Source: Chondrinema litorale (GTDB lineage Bacteria; Bacteroidota; Bacteroidia; Cytophagales; Flammeovirgaceae). From it: a DNA stretch of 64,000 bases. The stretch is from NCBI RefSeq assembly GCF_026250525.1, contig NZ_CP111050.1, forward strand, positions 62,001 to 126,000, in the 5' to 3' direction. The notes under the pieces were generated by a model. It searched no databases. It had not been told where the DNA came from and was given only the letters and a program-made list of their open reading frames with translations. Each line of letters opens with the position of its first letter. Positions within the stretch are counted from its first letter, which is position 1. Shown here piece by piece: positions 6,868 to 16,371 of this stretch. The position numbers and the translations under genes are program-made.

Positions 6868-8844
6868 ATGGATTTTAGAAAGATTTCGCATTTAACATTT
6901 CTATTACTACTATCGATTCAATTTTTAGCATCAGCCCAACCTGAAAAGTTTGGTAAGATTGATAAAGACGTGTTAGAGATGAGTATTTATGAAAAGGACT
7001 CTAGCGCATCAGCCGTAGTTTTGTTTGACGTGGCCCGTACATATTTCCAATACAACACTGGTAAAGAAAGTTTTGAACTTGTATTTGAAAGGCACAGGCG
7101 TGTAAAGATTTTTAACAAAGATGGATATGAATATGCAGATGCATACATACCAACTTATGACAAAGGAGCACATGACGAAGAGGTATTTGCAATTAAGGGC
7201 TATACTTATGTATTAGAAGATGGAAAAGTAGAAAAGTATAAACTTGACAAGAGTGCAATTTACAAAGAGCAGGAAAATAAATACTGGAACTCTACCAGAT
7301 TTACGATGCCTAATGTTACAGAAGGTTGCGTGTTAGAGTACACTTACAAAATTACATCTGACTTTTATACCTTTTTAAAAGATTGGCAATTTCAAGAAGA
7401 GATACCTGTAATCTACAGTGAGTACGATGTGAAGGTTCCTGAGTATTATACATATCAAAAAGTAACTGGTGGTTTTATGCCATTACAGTTAAAAAGTCAA
7501 AATACAGTGAGCACAACCGTAGGTTCTGGAACATCTACATTAACCTATCAAGAAAATCAGGAAGTTTGGGTATTAGAACATGCTCCAGCAATTAAAGAAG
7601 AAGATTATATAACTACGATAGACGATTATGTGGTAAACATAAAATATCAGTTAGCTTCATTTCAAATACCAGGTAGGACATACGAAAATGTTTTGGGGAG
7701 CTGGGAAAAAATTAATGAGCGATTACTGTTAGATGAAGAGTTTGGAAGACAAGTAGGAAAAGGAGCATACCTAAAAGAATTTGCTGCACAGATTTTAGCC
7801 AAAGCAAGTACAGAACAAGAAAAAATTATTTATGCATATGAAATGATAAGACAATATATGTCTTGGAATGGCTCTTCAGCTTTATATGCATCAGATAACC
7901 TTAAAAATATCTTTAACAATAGAAAAGGTAATGCTGCAGATATTAACCTATTGTTGACCTCACTTTTACAACAATTAGATATCGATGCTTTCCCGATAGC
8001 ATTAAGTACCAGGTCAAACGGTAAACTGAATATGGCTTTACCAATGATCGACAAATTAAATTATGTGATTTGTGGAGTGAACATGGGCGAAAGTACATTA
8101 ATGCTAGATGCAACAGACAAAGATTTGTTACCAGGTATGTTGCCTATTCGCTGCTTAAATTGGATGGGTAGAATTATTGATAAAGATAGATCACAATGGA
8201 TTAATATTAGACCAAATGGAGGACTGAATGCAACAACAAATGTATTCCTTCAGATGAAAGATGGAAAATTGGCTGGTGATATAATGAGCTCTTATAAAGA
8301 GTATAGCTCAACCATGATAAGAAAAGAAATTACTAAGACTGGTCTAGATGATATGATTAAAGAAAAAAAGGCCGATCTGGAAGATTTTTTTATTATCAAC
8401 GACCATAAAGTTTCTGATTTAGAAGAAGAAAGAAAGAAAGTAGATTTTAGATATTCTGTTGAGGCAGTAGATGATATGGCAGATATATTCTACTTTAATC
8501 CATTTGTAGAGAAAATTGTAGAAAGCAATCCTTTTACTCAGGAAAAAAGAGATTACCCAGTAGATTTTGCTTGCCCAATAAAACAAAAACTAACAGCTAC
8601 TTTGGTATTACCAGAGGGCTATGAAGTTGACGAAATTCCGGAACCTGCTGTAGTGGTATTACCAGAAGAAGCTGGTAAATTCTCTTATCAGGTTGTAAGT
8701 ACGGGACAAACAGTGCAGTTGCGTTGCTCATTCGAAATTAACAAGGTTATGTTTTTACCGAGTGAATATGCTTACTTAAAAGAATTCTTCAATTATGTGG
8801 TAAATAAGCAAAACGAAACCATTGTATTGAAGAAAAGAACTTAA
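6868..8844 (+). CDS. Exported DUF3857/transglutaminase-like protein, apparently non-catalytic
   Basis: From the ATG at 6868 (a TTG at 6847 is also in frame but would spoil the signal peptide) the product has 658 residues, with a signal peptide ending near FLASAQ. A DUF3857 domain follows (roughly residues 40-230), then a transglutaminase-like fold (about 290-420) and a C-terminal beta domain. Compared with the gene downstream, the catalytic Cys is replaced by Asp (GNAADIN, near residue 358) and the His by Tyr (LNYVI); the third position is Asp (LLDATD-like). It is probably a binding or scaffold pseudoenzyme. The next gene follows after 22 bases, so they likely form an operon. Confidence 0.85.
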   Translation: MDFRKISHLTFLLLLSIQFLASAQPEKFGKIDKDVLEMSIYEKDSSASAVVLFDVARTYFQYNTGKESFELVFERHRRVKIFNKDGYEYADAYIPTYDKGAHDEEVFAIKGYTYVLEDGKVEKYKLDKSAIYKEQENKYWNSTRFTMPNVTEGCVLEYTYKITSDFYTFLKDWQFQEEIPVIYSEYDVKVPEYYTYQKVTGGFMPLQLKSQNTVSTTVGSGTSTLTYQENQEVWVLEHAPAIKEEDYITTIDDYVVNIKYQLASFQIPGRTYENVLGSWEKINERLLLDEEFGRQVGKGAYLKEFAAQILAKASTEQEKIIYAYEMIRQYMSWNGSSALYASDNLKNIFNNRKGNAADINLLLTSLLQQLDIDAFPIALSTRSNGKLNMALPMIDKLNYVICGVNMGESTLMLDATDKDLLPGMLPIRCLNWMGRIIDKDRSQWINIRPNGGLNATTNVFLQMKDGKLAGDIMSSYKEYSSTMIRKEITKTGLDDMIKEKKADLEDFFIINDHKVSDLEEERKKVDFRYSVEAVDDMADIFYFNPFVEKIVESNPFTQEKRDYPVDFACPIKQKLTATLVLPEGYEVDEIPEPAVVVLPEEAGKFSYQVVSTGQTVQLRCSFEINKVMFLPSEYAYLKEFFNYVVNKQNETIVLKKRT

Positions 8845-8866
8845 TAAAATTTCAAAACTAAAAAAT

Positions 8867-10780
8867 ATGATAAAGGAGAGATTGCTTAGCTTAATTGCTC
8901 TAGTATTAATGTTTCCGTTTTCAGTACTGGCAGGAGATATAAAGTTTCCTGCTAGAGATATACCTGAAGAATTGAAAGGAGATGCGGTTGCAGTACTCAG
9001 ACTAGACGAAAGAGAATTTACAGTGGTGTCTTATGATAAGGGAATTCTAAAGAAACATTGGGCATATACTGTGTTAAAAAGTACGGGTGACGATTATGCC
9101 ACTTTTGTTGAAAGGTACGATAATTTAGTAAAGATTGACAATATAAAAGGGTACATTTATGATGCGAATGGCAAACTTATTAAGAAGTTAAAAAATAGTG
9201 ATATTATAGATCAAAGTAATATCTCGGGCTTCTCGCTTTATGAAGACAATAGAATTAAAGTTGCTAATTTAGAGCATCACTCATATCCTTATACAGTTGA
9301 GTTCGAATGTGAGATTGAATATGATGGTCTCTATTATTATCCTATCTGGAATCCGCAAAGATCGCGAAAAATTTCTGTGCAAGATGCAAGCATTACCGTA
9401 AAAATGCCTCAAGATTTAGGTTTGAGATATCATGAAACAAATGTTGATGCAGTAAAGATTTCTAATGAAGATGGATTAAAAGTTTACAAATGGACTGTAG
9501 CTAATTTACCAGCGTATGAATACGAGCCTTTTTCTGATCGTATTGCTTATGAAAAAATGGTAATGTTAGCTCCAACCAAGTTTGGTATAGAAGGTGAAAC
9601 AGGGGAGATGAGTGACTGGCAAAGTTATGGTAAGTTTTACGCTAAGTTAAATTCTACTACGCGAGATTTATCTGAGAGTACCAAAAGCAAATTGAAAAAT
9701 TTAACTGCCAATGCCAAATCTGAAAAAGAGAAGGTAGCAATCATCTATGATTATTTGCAGAATAAAACCAGATATGTAAGTATCCAAGTCGGAATAGGAG
9801 GGATAAAGCCATTCCCTGCATCTACAGTAGACGAAAAAGGATATGGAGATTGTAAAGCACTTTCTAATTATACTAAAGCGATGCTCGAAGCTGTAGGAAT
9901 CGAATCTTATTATACATTAGTAGGGGCTGATGATGATTTCTTTCCAGTAAAAAGAGATTTCCCTGCCGATTACTTTAATCATGTTATTTTGTGTGTGCCA
10001 TTAAAGCAAGATACTGTGTGGTTAGAATGTACTAGCCAGACACAAGCTTTTGGTTACATGAGTGAGTTTACTGGTGATAGAGATGTGTTGGCTATTACAC
10101 CAGAAGGAGGAAAACTGTTACATACTCCAGCGTACAATAAAGATGTAAATTATACAAAAAGAAAAGCTGTAGTTGATATAGACGAAAGTGGAAATGCAGC
10201 TATAGAAGTAAGTACAAAGTATAGCACTTTACAAGAAGGTTCACGGTCTTGGATTTGCGAAAACTCACAAGAAGACCAAAAAAAATGGTTGTATGAACAC
10301 ATAGATTTATCTAACATTTCGATTGAAGATTTTGAGCTAAAGCGTATTAAGACTTCATTGCCATATATAGATGAAAAGCTGAAAATAAAAGCACCAAAAT
10401 TTTCTTCGGTAAGTGGTAAGAGAATTTTCGTTAGCCCAAATATTTTATCGAAATGGGATTATATGCCATCCATAGATGAAGACAGAGTTAGAGATGTGCA
10501 CTTGAGTAATCAGTTTGATTTTGTGGATACAGATACTATTGAGTTTCATTTGCCAGAAAAATACCATATAGAGTATCAGCCAGAGCCAGTTACTATCGAA
10601 ACTCAGTTTGGCAAATACGAAATGAAGATAGAAGCAGATGAAAATGTAATCAGATATTTTAGAAAACTTGAAATGAATCCGGGTACTTTCCCATCAGACT
10701 CATATAATGAATTAAGAGAGTTTTTTAAAGATGTTACTAAAAATGATAAAGTAAAAGTAGTTTTGGTAAACAACACTTGA
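8867..10780 (+). CDS. Exported DUF3857 domain transglutaminase-like protein with intact Cys and His
   Basis: The 637-residue protein has a signal peptide (ending near SVLAG), a DUF3857 domain (about residues 45-230) and a transglutaminase-like core. Cys329 (YGDCKAL), His372 (FNHVIL) and Glu387 (WLECTSQ) occupy the triad positions; Glu in place of Asp is also seen in relatives as I remember them. The C-terminal region is a beta-rich domain of the DUF3858 type. Members are periplasmic and their substrates are unknown. It is a paralogue of the preceding gene, which has lost the Cys and His, and both end at a strong terminator. Confidence 0.87.
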   Translation: MIKERLLSLIALVLMFPFSVLAGDIKFPARDIPEELKGDAVAVLRLDEREFTVVSYDKGILKKHWAYTVLKSTGDDYATFVERYDNLVKIDNIKGYIYDANGKLIKKLKNSDIIDQSNISGFSLYEDNRIKVANLEHHSYPYTVEFECEIEYDGLYYYPIWNPQRSRKISVQDASITVKMPQDLGLRYHETNVDAVKISNEDGLKVYKWTVANLPAYEYEPFSDRIAYEKMVMLAPTKFGIEGETGEMSDWQSYGKFYAKLNSTTRDLSESTKSKLKNLTANAKSEKEKVAIIYDYLQNKTRYVSIQVGIGGIKPFPASTVDEKGYGDCKALSNYTKAMLEAVGIESYYTLVGADDDFFPVKRDFPADYFNHVILCVPLKQDTVWLECTSQTQAFGYMSEFTGDRDVLAITPEGGKLLHTPAYNKDVNYTKRKAVVDIDESGNAAIEVSTKYSTLQEGSRSWICENSQEDQKKWLYEHIDLSNISIEDFELKRIKTSLPYIDEKLKIKAPKFSSVSGKRIFVSPNILSKWDYMPSIDEDRVRDVHLSNQFDFVDTDTIEFHLPEKYHIEYQPEPVTIETQFGKYEMKIEADENVIRYFRKLEMNPGTFPSDSYNELREFFKDVTKNDKVKVVLVNNT

Positions 10781-10800
10781 TTGAGATAGATATTGACATA

Positions 10801-10837
10801 AAAAGCGGGCTTCTAAACTTAGAAGCCCGCTTTTTTT
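10801..10837 (+). terminator. Rho-independent terminator of the DUF3857 pair
   Basis: A 14-base perfect stem (AAAAGCGGGCTTCT, 10801-10814, pairing with 10821-10834) closes a 6-base loop and runs into a T-tract. Confidence 0.93.
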
Positions 10838-11033
10838 ATGGTTCATAAATCACTTTATAGTTATGTGGAATTAATTCTACAGAGATGTTAATAATAACCC
10901 CAATATTTTATTCAATTAGAAATGGAGTTATTTATAAACCATTGAAGTACAGTGTCTTATATTTCTCTGTTTTCGTGGCATTATCTTTTTATATAATAAC
11001 TTAAAGAAGATTAAACACTTAAACTTACTAACC

Positions 11034-11432
11034 ATGATGACATATGAAAAATATCAGTTCGTGTATAACTCGAATGAATATAATGATAAAAAACTTTTGG
11101 CTTATGCTAAGTCTACACCACTAAAATTTGTAGAATTAGACATTAGCAAAGGTGATATAAATATTAGCCATTTGGCAGAAATGTGTGAAAGAACTGGTGC
11201 ACCATTACACCACTTTGTAAACAAGCACAAAATTGATCAAATGGAAACTAAAATGGATGATATTGAAAACTTTGATAGCTTAGCTAAAGTGATAAAAGTT
11301 AATCCGACTGTATTAGATACACCAATATTTATTCTTGGTAGAGACTATTATAAAATTGATGATATGGCTGGTATCAATCATTTAGCTGAAAATTTTAAGA
11401 CAGCGGCAGACAGCGAAGAGTTTCAAAAATAA
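11034..11432 (+). CDS. ArsC/Spx-like thioredoxin-fold protein lacking the catalytic cysteine
   Basis: The 132-residue protein follows the ArsC/Spx layout: an N-terminal strand and turn (FVYNSNEYNDKKLLAYAK), LKFVELDISKG, a helical middle with TGAPLHHFVNKH, and the late PTVLDTPIFILG segment that corresponds to the conserved PxxIxRPI region. At the site where ArsC proteins have CxxS or CxxC after the first strand, this protein has no Cys, so reductase activity is not expected. Distant similarity by eye only. It is 45 bases upstream of the NADH dehydrogenase gene and probably co-transcribed. Two ATGs are adjacent (11034, 11037). Confidence 0.6.
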   Translation: MMTYEKYQFVYNSNEYNDKKLLAYAKSTPLKFVELDISKGDINISHLAEMCERTGAPLHHFVNKHKIDQMETKMDDIENFDSLAKVIKVNPTVLDTPIFILGRDYYKIDDMAGINHLAENFKTAADSEEFQK

Positions 11433-11477
11433 GACCATCCAAATACCAATTTTTCAATCCAAAAATAACCAGCTAAA

Positions 11478-12770
11478 ATGACTTTAGTAAATAATATTAA
11501 ATCGAATATCTTAACAGATATACCTAAGACTGATAAAAAACGGATTGTAATTATAGGAGGAGGTTTTGCTGGTATGGAACTGGCAAAACCTCTTTTAAAA
11601 TCCGATTATCAGATAGTGATGTTGGATAAAAATAATTACCATACTTTCCAACCTTTGTTATATCAAGTTGCAACAGCAGGTTTAGACCCCGACTCTGTAG
11701 CAGCACCTTTAAGAGAAAACCTGAGATCGCACAATTTCTATTTTAGAATGGCCTCAGTAGATAAGGTAATTCCTGAAAGTAATTTAGTACAAACCAATAT
11801 TGGTTTACTAGACTACGATTATCTGGTAATTGCAACAGGTTCAAAAGCGAATTTTTTTGGAGAAGAAACGGTAGCAGAAAAGTCTTTTACATTAAAAGAA
11901 GTAGGCGAAGCATTTGCATTAAGGAATCACCTATTTCAATGTTTAGAGCAAGCAGTTACAGTTGCAGACGAGGTAGAAAAGGAGAAACTTCTAAATGTAG
12001 TGATAGTAGGAGGTGGCCCTACAGGTATCGAGATGGCAGGCGCACTTAGTGAGCTTAAAAAGAAAGTTATTCCTAAAGAATATGATACCATAGACACTTC
12101 CAAAATTAATGTTTACTTGGTAGAAGGGATGGATTCTGTTTTGAATGGCATGTCTGAAAGTTCAAGAAATAGAACGAAAGAATATATGGAAGAGCTAGGT
12201 GTAAAGCTTAAGCTGAATACACTAGTAGAGAAGGTAGAAGGTAGCAAAATAAAACTAAGTGATGGTACTTATCTGCAATCTAATACGCTCATTTGGGCAG
12301 CAGGAGTAATGGGTAATGTAATTGAAGGAATTAATGAAGAACATATTAGCAAAAGCAGAATTGAAGTAGACAGATATAATAAAGTAATTGGTTACGATAA
12401 TGTATTTGCTCTGGGCGATGTAGCTTCTATGAAAACAGAAGAATATGAGAAGGGGTTTCCTATGCTTGCACCAGTAGCTATGCAGCAAGGTAGACACTTA
12501 GCAAAAAACTTTAAACATTTGCTAGAGAATAAACCACTTGAAAAATTTGAGTATACAAACAAAGGTGTAATGGCAACTGTAGGTAGAAATAAAGCAGTGG
12601 TAGATACTCCTTTCGGATGGCATTTAAGCGGTTTACCTGCTTGGTTATCTTGGATGTTTATTCACTTATTCTTTCTTATTGGTTTTAGACAAAAAGCAGT
12701 GGTTTTTGCCAACTGGGTGTATAGCTATTTTACCTTTAAGAAAAGTACAAAATCAATTATTTCAACATAA
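11478..12770 (+). CDS. ndh: Type II NADH:quinone dehydrogenase (NDH-2)
   Basis: The 430-residue flavoprotein passes electrons from NADH to quinone without pumping protons. The FAD-binding motif IIGGGFAGMELA is near residues 25-36, followed by NYHTFQPLLYQVATAGL, which is highly typical of NDH-2. The second dinucleotide motif VIVGGGPTGIEMAG is near 174-187, and FALGDVAS near 310-317 binds FAD. The C-terminus (about 385-425) has hydrophobic and amphipathic helices (WLSWMFIHLFFLIGF, VVFANWVYSYF) that attach it to the inner face of the membrane. It sits between the ArsC-like and HD-PycTM genes with short gaps. Confidence 0.93.
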   Translation: MTLVNNIKSNILTDIPKTDKKRIVIIGGGFAGMELAKPLLKSDYQIVMLDKNNYHTFQPLLYQVATAGLDPDSVAAPLRENLRSHNFYFRMASVDKVIPESNLVQTNIGLLDYDYLVIATGSKANFFGEETVAEKSFTLKEVGEAFALRNHLFQCLEQAVTVADEVEKEKLLNVVIVGGGPTGIEMAGALSELKKKVIPKEYDTIDTSKINVYLVEGMDSVLNGMSESSRNRTKEYMEELGVKLKLNTLVEKVEGSKIKLSDGTYLQSNTLIWAAGVMGNVIEGINEEHISKSRIEVDRYNKVIGYDNVFALGDVASMKTEEYEKGFPMLAPVAMQQGRHLAKNFKHLLENKPLEKFEYTNKGVMATVGRNKAVVDTPFGWHLSGLPAWLSWMFIHLFFLIGFRQKAVVFANWVYSYFTFKKSTKSIIST

Positions 12771-12794
12771 TAGTCAAATTGTGGTTATAAATTT

Positions 12795-13958
12795 ATGCCG
12801 GATATTGATAGTAAAATAGATAAAGAAGCTTTAGAACAAGCTAAAAAAATAATATTGAATAGTAAGTCTGAGTACTTACTATTTCATACTTATGAGCATA
12901 CGAAAGATATGCTCATTTTTTGTGAAGACGCAGCAGATCACTATTCTATAAAAGACGAAGACAAAGAACTTCTATTAACTGCTGTGGCTTTCCATAATAC
13001 TGGAGTTGCAGATAATTATAAATCTTTTAGAGAAGCAAGTGCAAAGCATGCCAAAAGCTTTTTAAGTAAAATCGATATTTCAACTAAAACTCAGGAAAGA
13101 GTTGCAGGTTTAATTCAATCTACAAATGCTCCTGATCACGAAGATTTACTTTCTCAAATTATACACGATACTTATTGGTCTTTTTTAGGACAAAAAGGTT
13201 TCAATACGAAAATGGAATTGCTTCGACTAGAGCGAGAACATTTTGAAGGCAAAGTATATCCTGAAAATGAATGGCATAAAGAAGCACTTAACATTATAAG
13301 TTGTGCCAGGTTTTATACCGATTATGCATCTGAAAACCTCAATAAGAGAAAAGAGAAAAACATTATTAAGGTAACAGAGAATATTAAAGGTGAGAATAAT
13401 AAAAAGCAAGGTAGAGGTATAGAAACCATGTATCGTGCTGTTTATAGAAATCATATTAACCTGAGTTCAATTGCAGATGCCAAAGCAAACATGATGATTA
13501 GCATCAATACGATTATTATGTCTATAATTATTACTGGGGTTACAGGCTTTTCTTTTACAAGTAATCTGCTACTAGAAAACATACAATATACATTACCAAT
13601 TTTATTTTTGCTACTGGCTTCTTTAGCTTCTGTTATTTTTGCAATCATTTCTGCAAGGCCAGAGGTTACCTCTAAAAAGCTAGACGAAGAAAAGATAAAA
13701 AAAGCAAAAGGCAGCTTTTTATTCTTCGGTAATTTCGTACGCATGGCAAAACAGAAGTTTCTAGATAAACTAGTATTTTTCAGGTCTAATCAGAATGCTT
13801 TGTATGATGATATGAGCATAGATATCTATCAACTGGGACATGTGCTAAACAGAAAATATAAATTGCTCAGAATCTCCTACAACATATTTATGGCTGGGCT
13901 TATAATATGTGTTCTAAGTTTTATAATCGTATTAATTGTACTTAGGTTAATAGTTTAA
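12795..13958 (+). CDS. HD-domain protein fused to a PycTM-like (DUF5706) membrane domain
   Basis: The N-terminal 180 residues resemble an HD phosphohydrolase: HTYEHT (31-36), AVAFHNTG (63-70), HAKSFL and IIHDTYWSFLG. The HD pair itself reads His67-Asn68, so one metal ligand is altered. Residues 207-387 match the Pycsar effector membrane domain (GRGIETMYRAVYRNH, SSIADAKANMMISINTI) with hydrophobic segments at about 236-255, 265-287 and 365-386. PycTM proteins damage membranes on sensing cCMP or cUMP in anti-phage Pycsar systems. No pyrimidine cyclase is encoded nearby. It follows ndh by 24 bases. A defence role is possible but unproven. Confidence 0.78.
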   Translation: MPDIDSKIDKEALEQAKKIILNSKSEYLLFHTYEHTKDMLIFCEDAADHYSIKDEDKELLLTAVAFHNTGVADNYKSFREASAKHAKSFLSKIDISTKTQERVAGLIQSTNAPDHEDLLSQIIHDTYWSFLGQKGFNTKMELLRLEREHFEGKVYPENEWHKEALNIISCARFYTDYASENLNKRKEKNIIKVTENIKGENNKKQGRGIETMYRAVYRNHINLSSIADAKANMMISINTIIMSIIITGVTGFSFTSNLLLENIQYTLPILFLLLASLASVIFAIISARPEVTSKKLDEEKIKKAKGSFLFFGNFVRMAKQKFLDKLVFFRSNQNALYDDMSIDIYQLGHVLNRKYKLLRISYNIFMAGLIICVLSFIIVLIVLRLIV

Positions 13959-14463
13959 TTATTCTTTATTAGGATAGATTAAAACTAGTATAGAATATCA
14001 GAATCATACACTAGCATTTACTTATACAGCCTAAAGTGAGTAAACCTAATTGCGTTCCCCCTTTCAAACTATAATTATCATTTTATTAATCATACTTTCT
14101 ACAAGTGTAGTTTTTTATAGTGGAGTTAGTTGATTATTGCGAATAATGTATTCTCGTTAAAAATCGGCATGCTATAAAACTTGCTAAGTATGCTACAGAA
14201 AAAATTGAATAGATAATTTATATCTTGATGAGACATGCTGACTTTTTAAATTAGAAGAAGGAACAATAGGGGAGAGTTTATTAAGAATATCTCATTGATA
14301 ATACATGAACCTAATATGGTTTGTATAATAACTAGCCTTATAGTTTCATCTCGAATTAAAAGCTAAGTTTTGTGGAAAGCTAAAAGCAATTGTGATTCAT
14401 ATTCACTCCTGTTTACAATTCATTCGATATATGATTTATATTTAAATCAATAAAATTGATAAG
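13959..14463. other. Intergenic region without a recognisable gene
   Basis: About 500 AT-rich bases between the HD-PycTM gene and the terminator of the next, convergent gene. No ORF with support, RNA gene or clear repeat was seen. No obvious terminator directly follows the HD-PycTM gene. Confidence 0.5.
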
Positions 14464-14505
14464 TAAAAAACAAAGCCTTTTTAACATATTAGTTAAAAAG
14501 GCTTT
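14464..14505 (-). terminator. Rho-independent terminator of the 69-residue ORF
   Basis: A 14-base perfect stem (14472-14485 with 14492-14505) closes a 6-base loop and ends in a T-tract on the minus strand (A-run at 14464-14470). Confidence 0.85.
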
Positions 14506-14536
14506 GAGTCAGTTTTTAAATCTATCTGATATATAA

Positions 14537-14746
14537 TTATCCAAATCTTAGATATCTCTTTCTTGGATGCGAGTGCAAAAGTCTGCCTAAAGTAGAAAGG
14601 TAACTTTTTAGTACGGCTCTACCTTTCCCATCTTTATTTACGTTAGGAATTGCTGATAGACTCTTATACAATTCTGGATGTTCTTTTAAAATCAATTTTC
14701 TTTTTTGATCGATACTTTTCATTAAATTTTCAAATCGATTGTTCAT
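14537..14746 (-). CDS. Small basic protein of unknown function
   Basis: The 69-residue product is basic, predicted largely helical and has no signal peptide or membrane segment. No family was recognised. It is supported as a gene by its position between a clear terminator and the site-2 protease gene, 45 bases downstream of that gene's stop and in the same direction, and by an ATG start. The C-terminus is rich in Arg, Lys and His (HSHPRKRYLRFG), which could suit nucleic-acid contact, but nothing more can be said. Confidence 0.5.
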   Translation of the reverse strand: MNNRFENLMKSIDQKRKLILKEHPELYKSLSAIPNVNKDGKGRAVLKSYLSTLGRLLHSHPRKRYLRFG

Positions 14747-14791
14747 AATTCCAGTTGTTTTGGTTTAATAATAGTTTAAAAAATGTATAGA

Positions 14792-15883
14792 TTAATATTG
14801 AAAGCCTTTAGCTTTCATCATGATAAAATGCTGAATCTTCTCTAGATTGATAACTCCGGCTAGCTCTTTATTTCGTAGTACAGGAAACAAGCGATTTTTA
14901 GTTCGCTGCAACATCAGATAAGTATCAGATAATTTGTTGTGTTCCTCAAGTACTCTAAAATTCTTACTCATTATATCTCTTACCAAAATCTCATAGCTGT
15001 TTCTTTCTTTAGATTTGCTTATGAGTTTCTCTCTGGTAACGATACCTTGTACTTTGTTATCTTCTATAACTAATAAGTCTATGTCTGGCCCGGAAACCAT
15101 TTTTCTAATGGCAGAGTCAATTGTTTCTTCTGGTGAAAGCACAAGATAGTTGGTCATCATGGCATCTTGCACTTCGTATCCATTAAGTAGTTCTTGACTT
15201 TGTACAGTATAGTTTTCACTTCTAGCTCCAAAGAATATAAATACAGCAATTAGAGCAAAAAAGGGGTTATTCATTAATCCTAAAACAAAAAATATAACTG
15301 CAAAGCACTGCCCGGTTATAGAAGCAATTTTGGTTGCTTTCATTCTAGACATCTTCATTGCCAATATAGATCTTAATATTCTACCTCCATCCATTGGAAA
15401 AGCAGGAATGAGGTTAAATAGGAATAAAACTACATTTGCACTGAATAAATAAAGAGGAAAGGTAGTATAACTAATTGAGGTACTGTTTTCAGCATAGGCT
15501 GCATTATACATATCTGTAATCGGAAAAACTATAAAGAGGATGAGTGCAATAGCTACATTTACCAATGGGCCGGCTATAGCAACAATTAATTCTTCTTTTG
15601 GCTTTTCAGGCATTCTTTCAATTTGAGCTACCCCTCCAATAGGTAGTAATGTTACTTTTTTGGTAGGTATGCCAAAGTGATAGGCTGCTCTTACGTGTCC
15701 TAATTCGTGAAGAATAACACATACAAAGATGGATAACACAAATGCGATTTGTAATACAATTTCATTTAAATTACCTCCCGCATTATATGTAGACCAAGCT
15801 ACATAAGCTATTAGCAATAAAAACGTCCAGTGTATTTCTATTTTAGTGTTAAATACCTTTCCAATTTTTAAAGCGCGTTTCAT
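14792..15883 (-). CDS. Site-2 protease family zinc metalloprotease with CBS domains (M50B)
   Basis: The 363-residue membrane protein carries the intramembrane protease motif HELGH at residues 59-63 and the third zinc ligand region FNLIPAFPMDGGR, with Asp165. Several hydrophobic helices span residues 20-220. Two CBS domains follow at about 240-295 and 300-358 (AMMTNYLVLS, then VRDIMSKNFRVL), which usually bind adenine nucleotides. This is the SpoIVFB-like architecture; such proteases cut membrane-bound regulators, and the CBS pair may gate activity by energy status. The substrate is unknown. It lies downstream of the DUF4199 gene by 41 bases. Confidence 0.92.
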   Translation of the reverse strand: MKRALKIGKVFNTKIEIHWTFLLLIAYVAWSTYNAGGNLNEIVLQIAFVLSIFVCVILHELGHVRAAYHFGIPTKKVTLLPIGGVAQIERMPEKPKEELIVAIAGPLVNVAIALILFIVFPITDMYNAAYAENSTSISYTTFPLYLFSANVVLFLFNLIPAFPMDGGRILRSILAMKMSRMKATKIASITGQCFAVIFFVLGLMNNPFFALIAVFIFFGARSENYTVQSQELLNGYEVQDAMMTNYLVLSPEETIDSAIRKMVSGPDIDLLVIEDNKVQGIVTREKLISKSKERNSYEILVRDIMSKNFRVLEEHNKLSDTYLMLQRTKNRLFPVLRNKELAGVINLEKIQHFIMMKAKGFQY

Positions 15884-15924
15884 GATTTTAAGTTTATTTA
15901 TTGGTTTTAATGTGGTGCAAATAA

Positions 15925-16371
15925 TTAAGCATTAAGCTTTCTGCTTCGGGCTTTTTGGTATTGCATTACCATAAAAGTCCCTATAAAGCCAGATGCACAA
16001 CCCTCTATAAGCATAACTGCACTTACAGAAAATGGATCCATGTATCGGCCAAGTTGTTCAGTTTCCTGAATGGTTCTCATTAAATGAGGATTTATAAATT
16101 GTAAGTAGATAAGCATTAATATGCTGAATGATACCACACTTACAACTGTTACGGTCACCCCAGAGGTGAATCCATTATAGTAATTAAATTCTCTATAGCT
16201 GCTAATTTTTGAAAGGTGAATACTGTAGATGATGCCGGCCAACAATATAAAGAAATTAAGGCCTCTTAACTCAATATTTTGAGCTAAACCAAAAAGTTGC
16301 ATCATTAAAAAATAGATGAGGTAACCTACTGCGGTTATAAGTCCGATACTTATGTTTCTGTACTTTTCCAT
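15925..16371 (-). CDS. DUF4199 family membrane protein
   Basis: The 148-residue protein has four hydrophobic segments (about residues 8-28, 38-55, 70-95 and 115-140), and its pattern, including the early ITAVGYLIYFLMM and the later FNYYNGFTSGV segment, fits the DUF4199 family of Bacteroidota. Its role is unknown. It lies directly upstream of the site-2 protease gene in the same direction, so co-transcription is likely, and a membrane substrate or partner of that protease is conceivable but not shown. Confidence 0.75.
   Translation of the reverse strand: MEKYRNISIGLITAVGYLIYFLMMQLFGLAQNIELRGLNFFILLAGIIYSIHLSKISSYREFNYYNGFTSGVTVTVVSVVSFSILMLIYLQFINPHLMRTIQETEQLGRYMDPFSVSAVMLIEGCASGFIGTFMVMQYQKARSRKLNA

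Noticed and set aside
13451..13744. 97-codon minus-strand hydrophobic reading frame
   Set aside because: It is the complement of the membrane domain of the HD-PycTM gene and has no independent support.
12795..13958. Complete Pycsar defence system
   Set aside because: Only an effector-like domain is present. No cyclase gene lies within the neighbouring genes, so a full system cannot be claimed.
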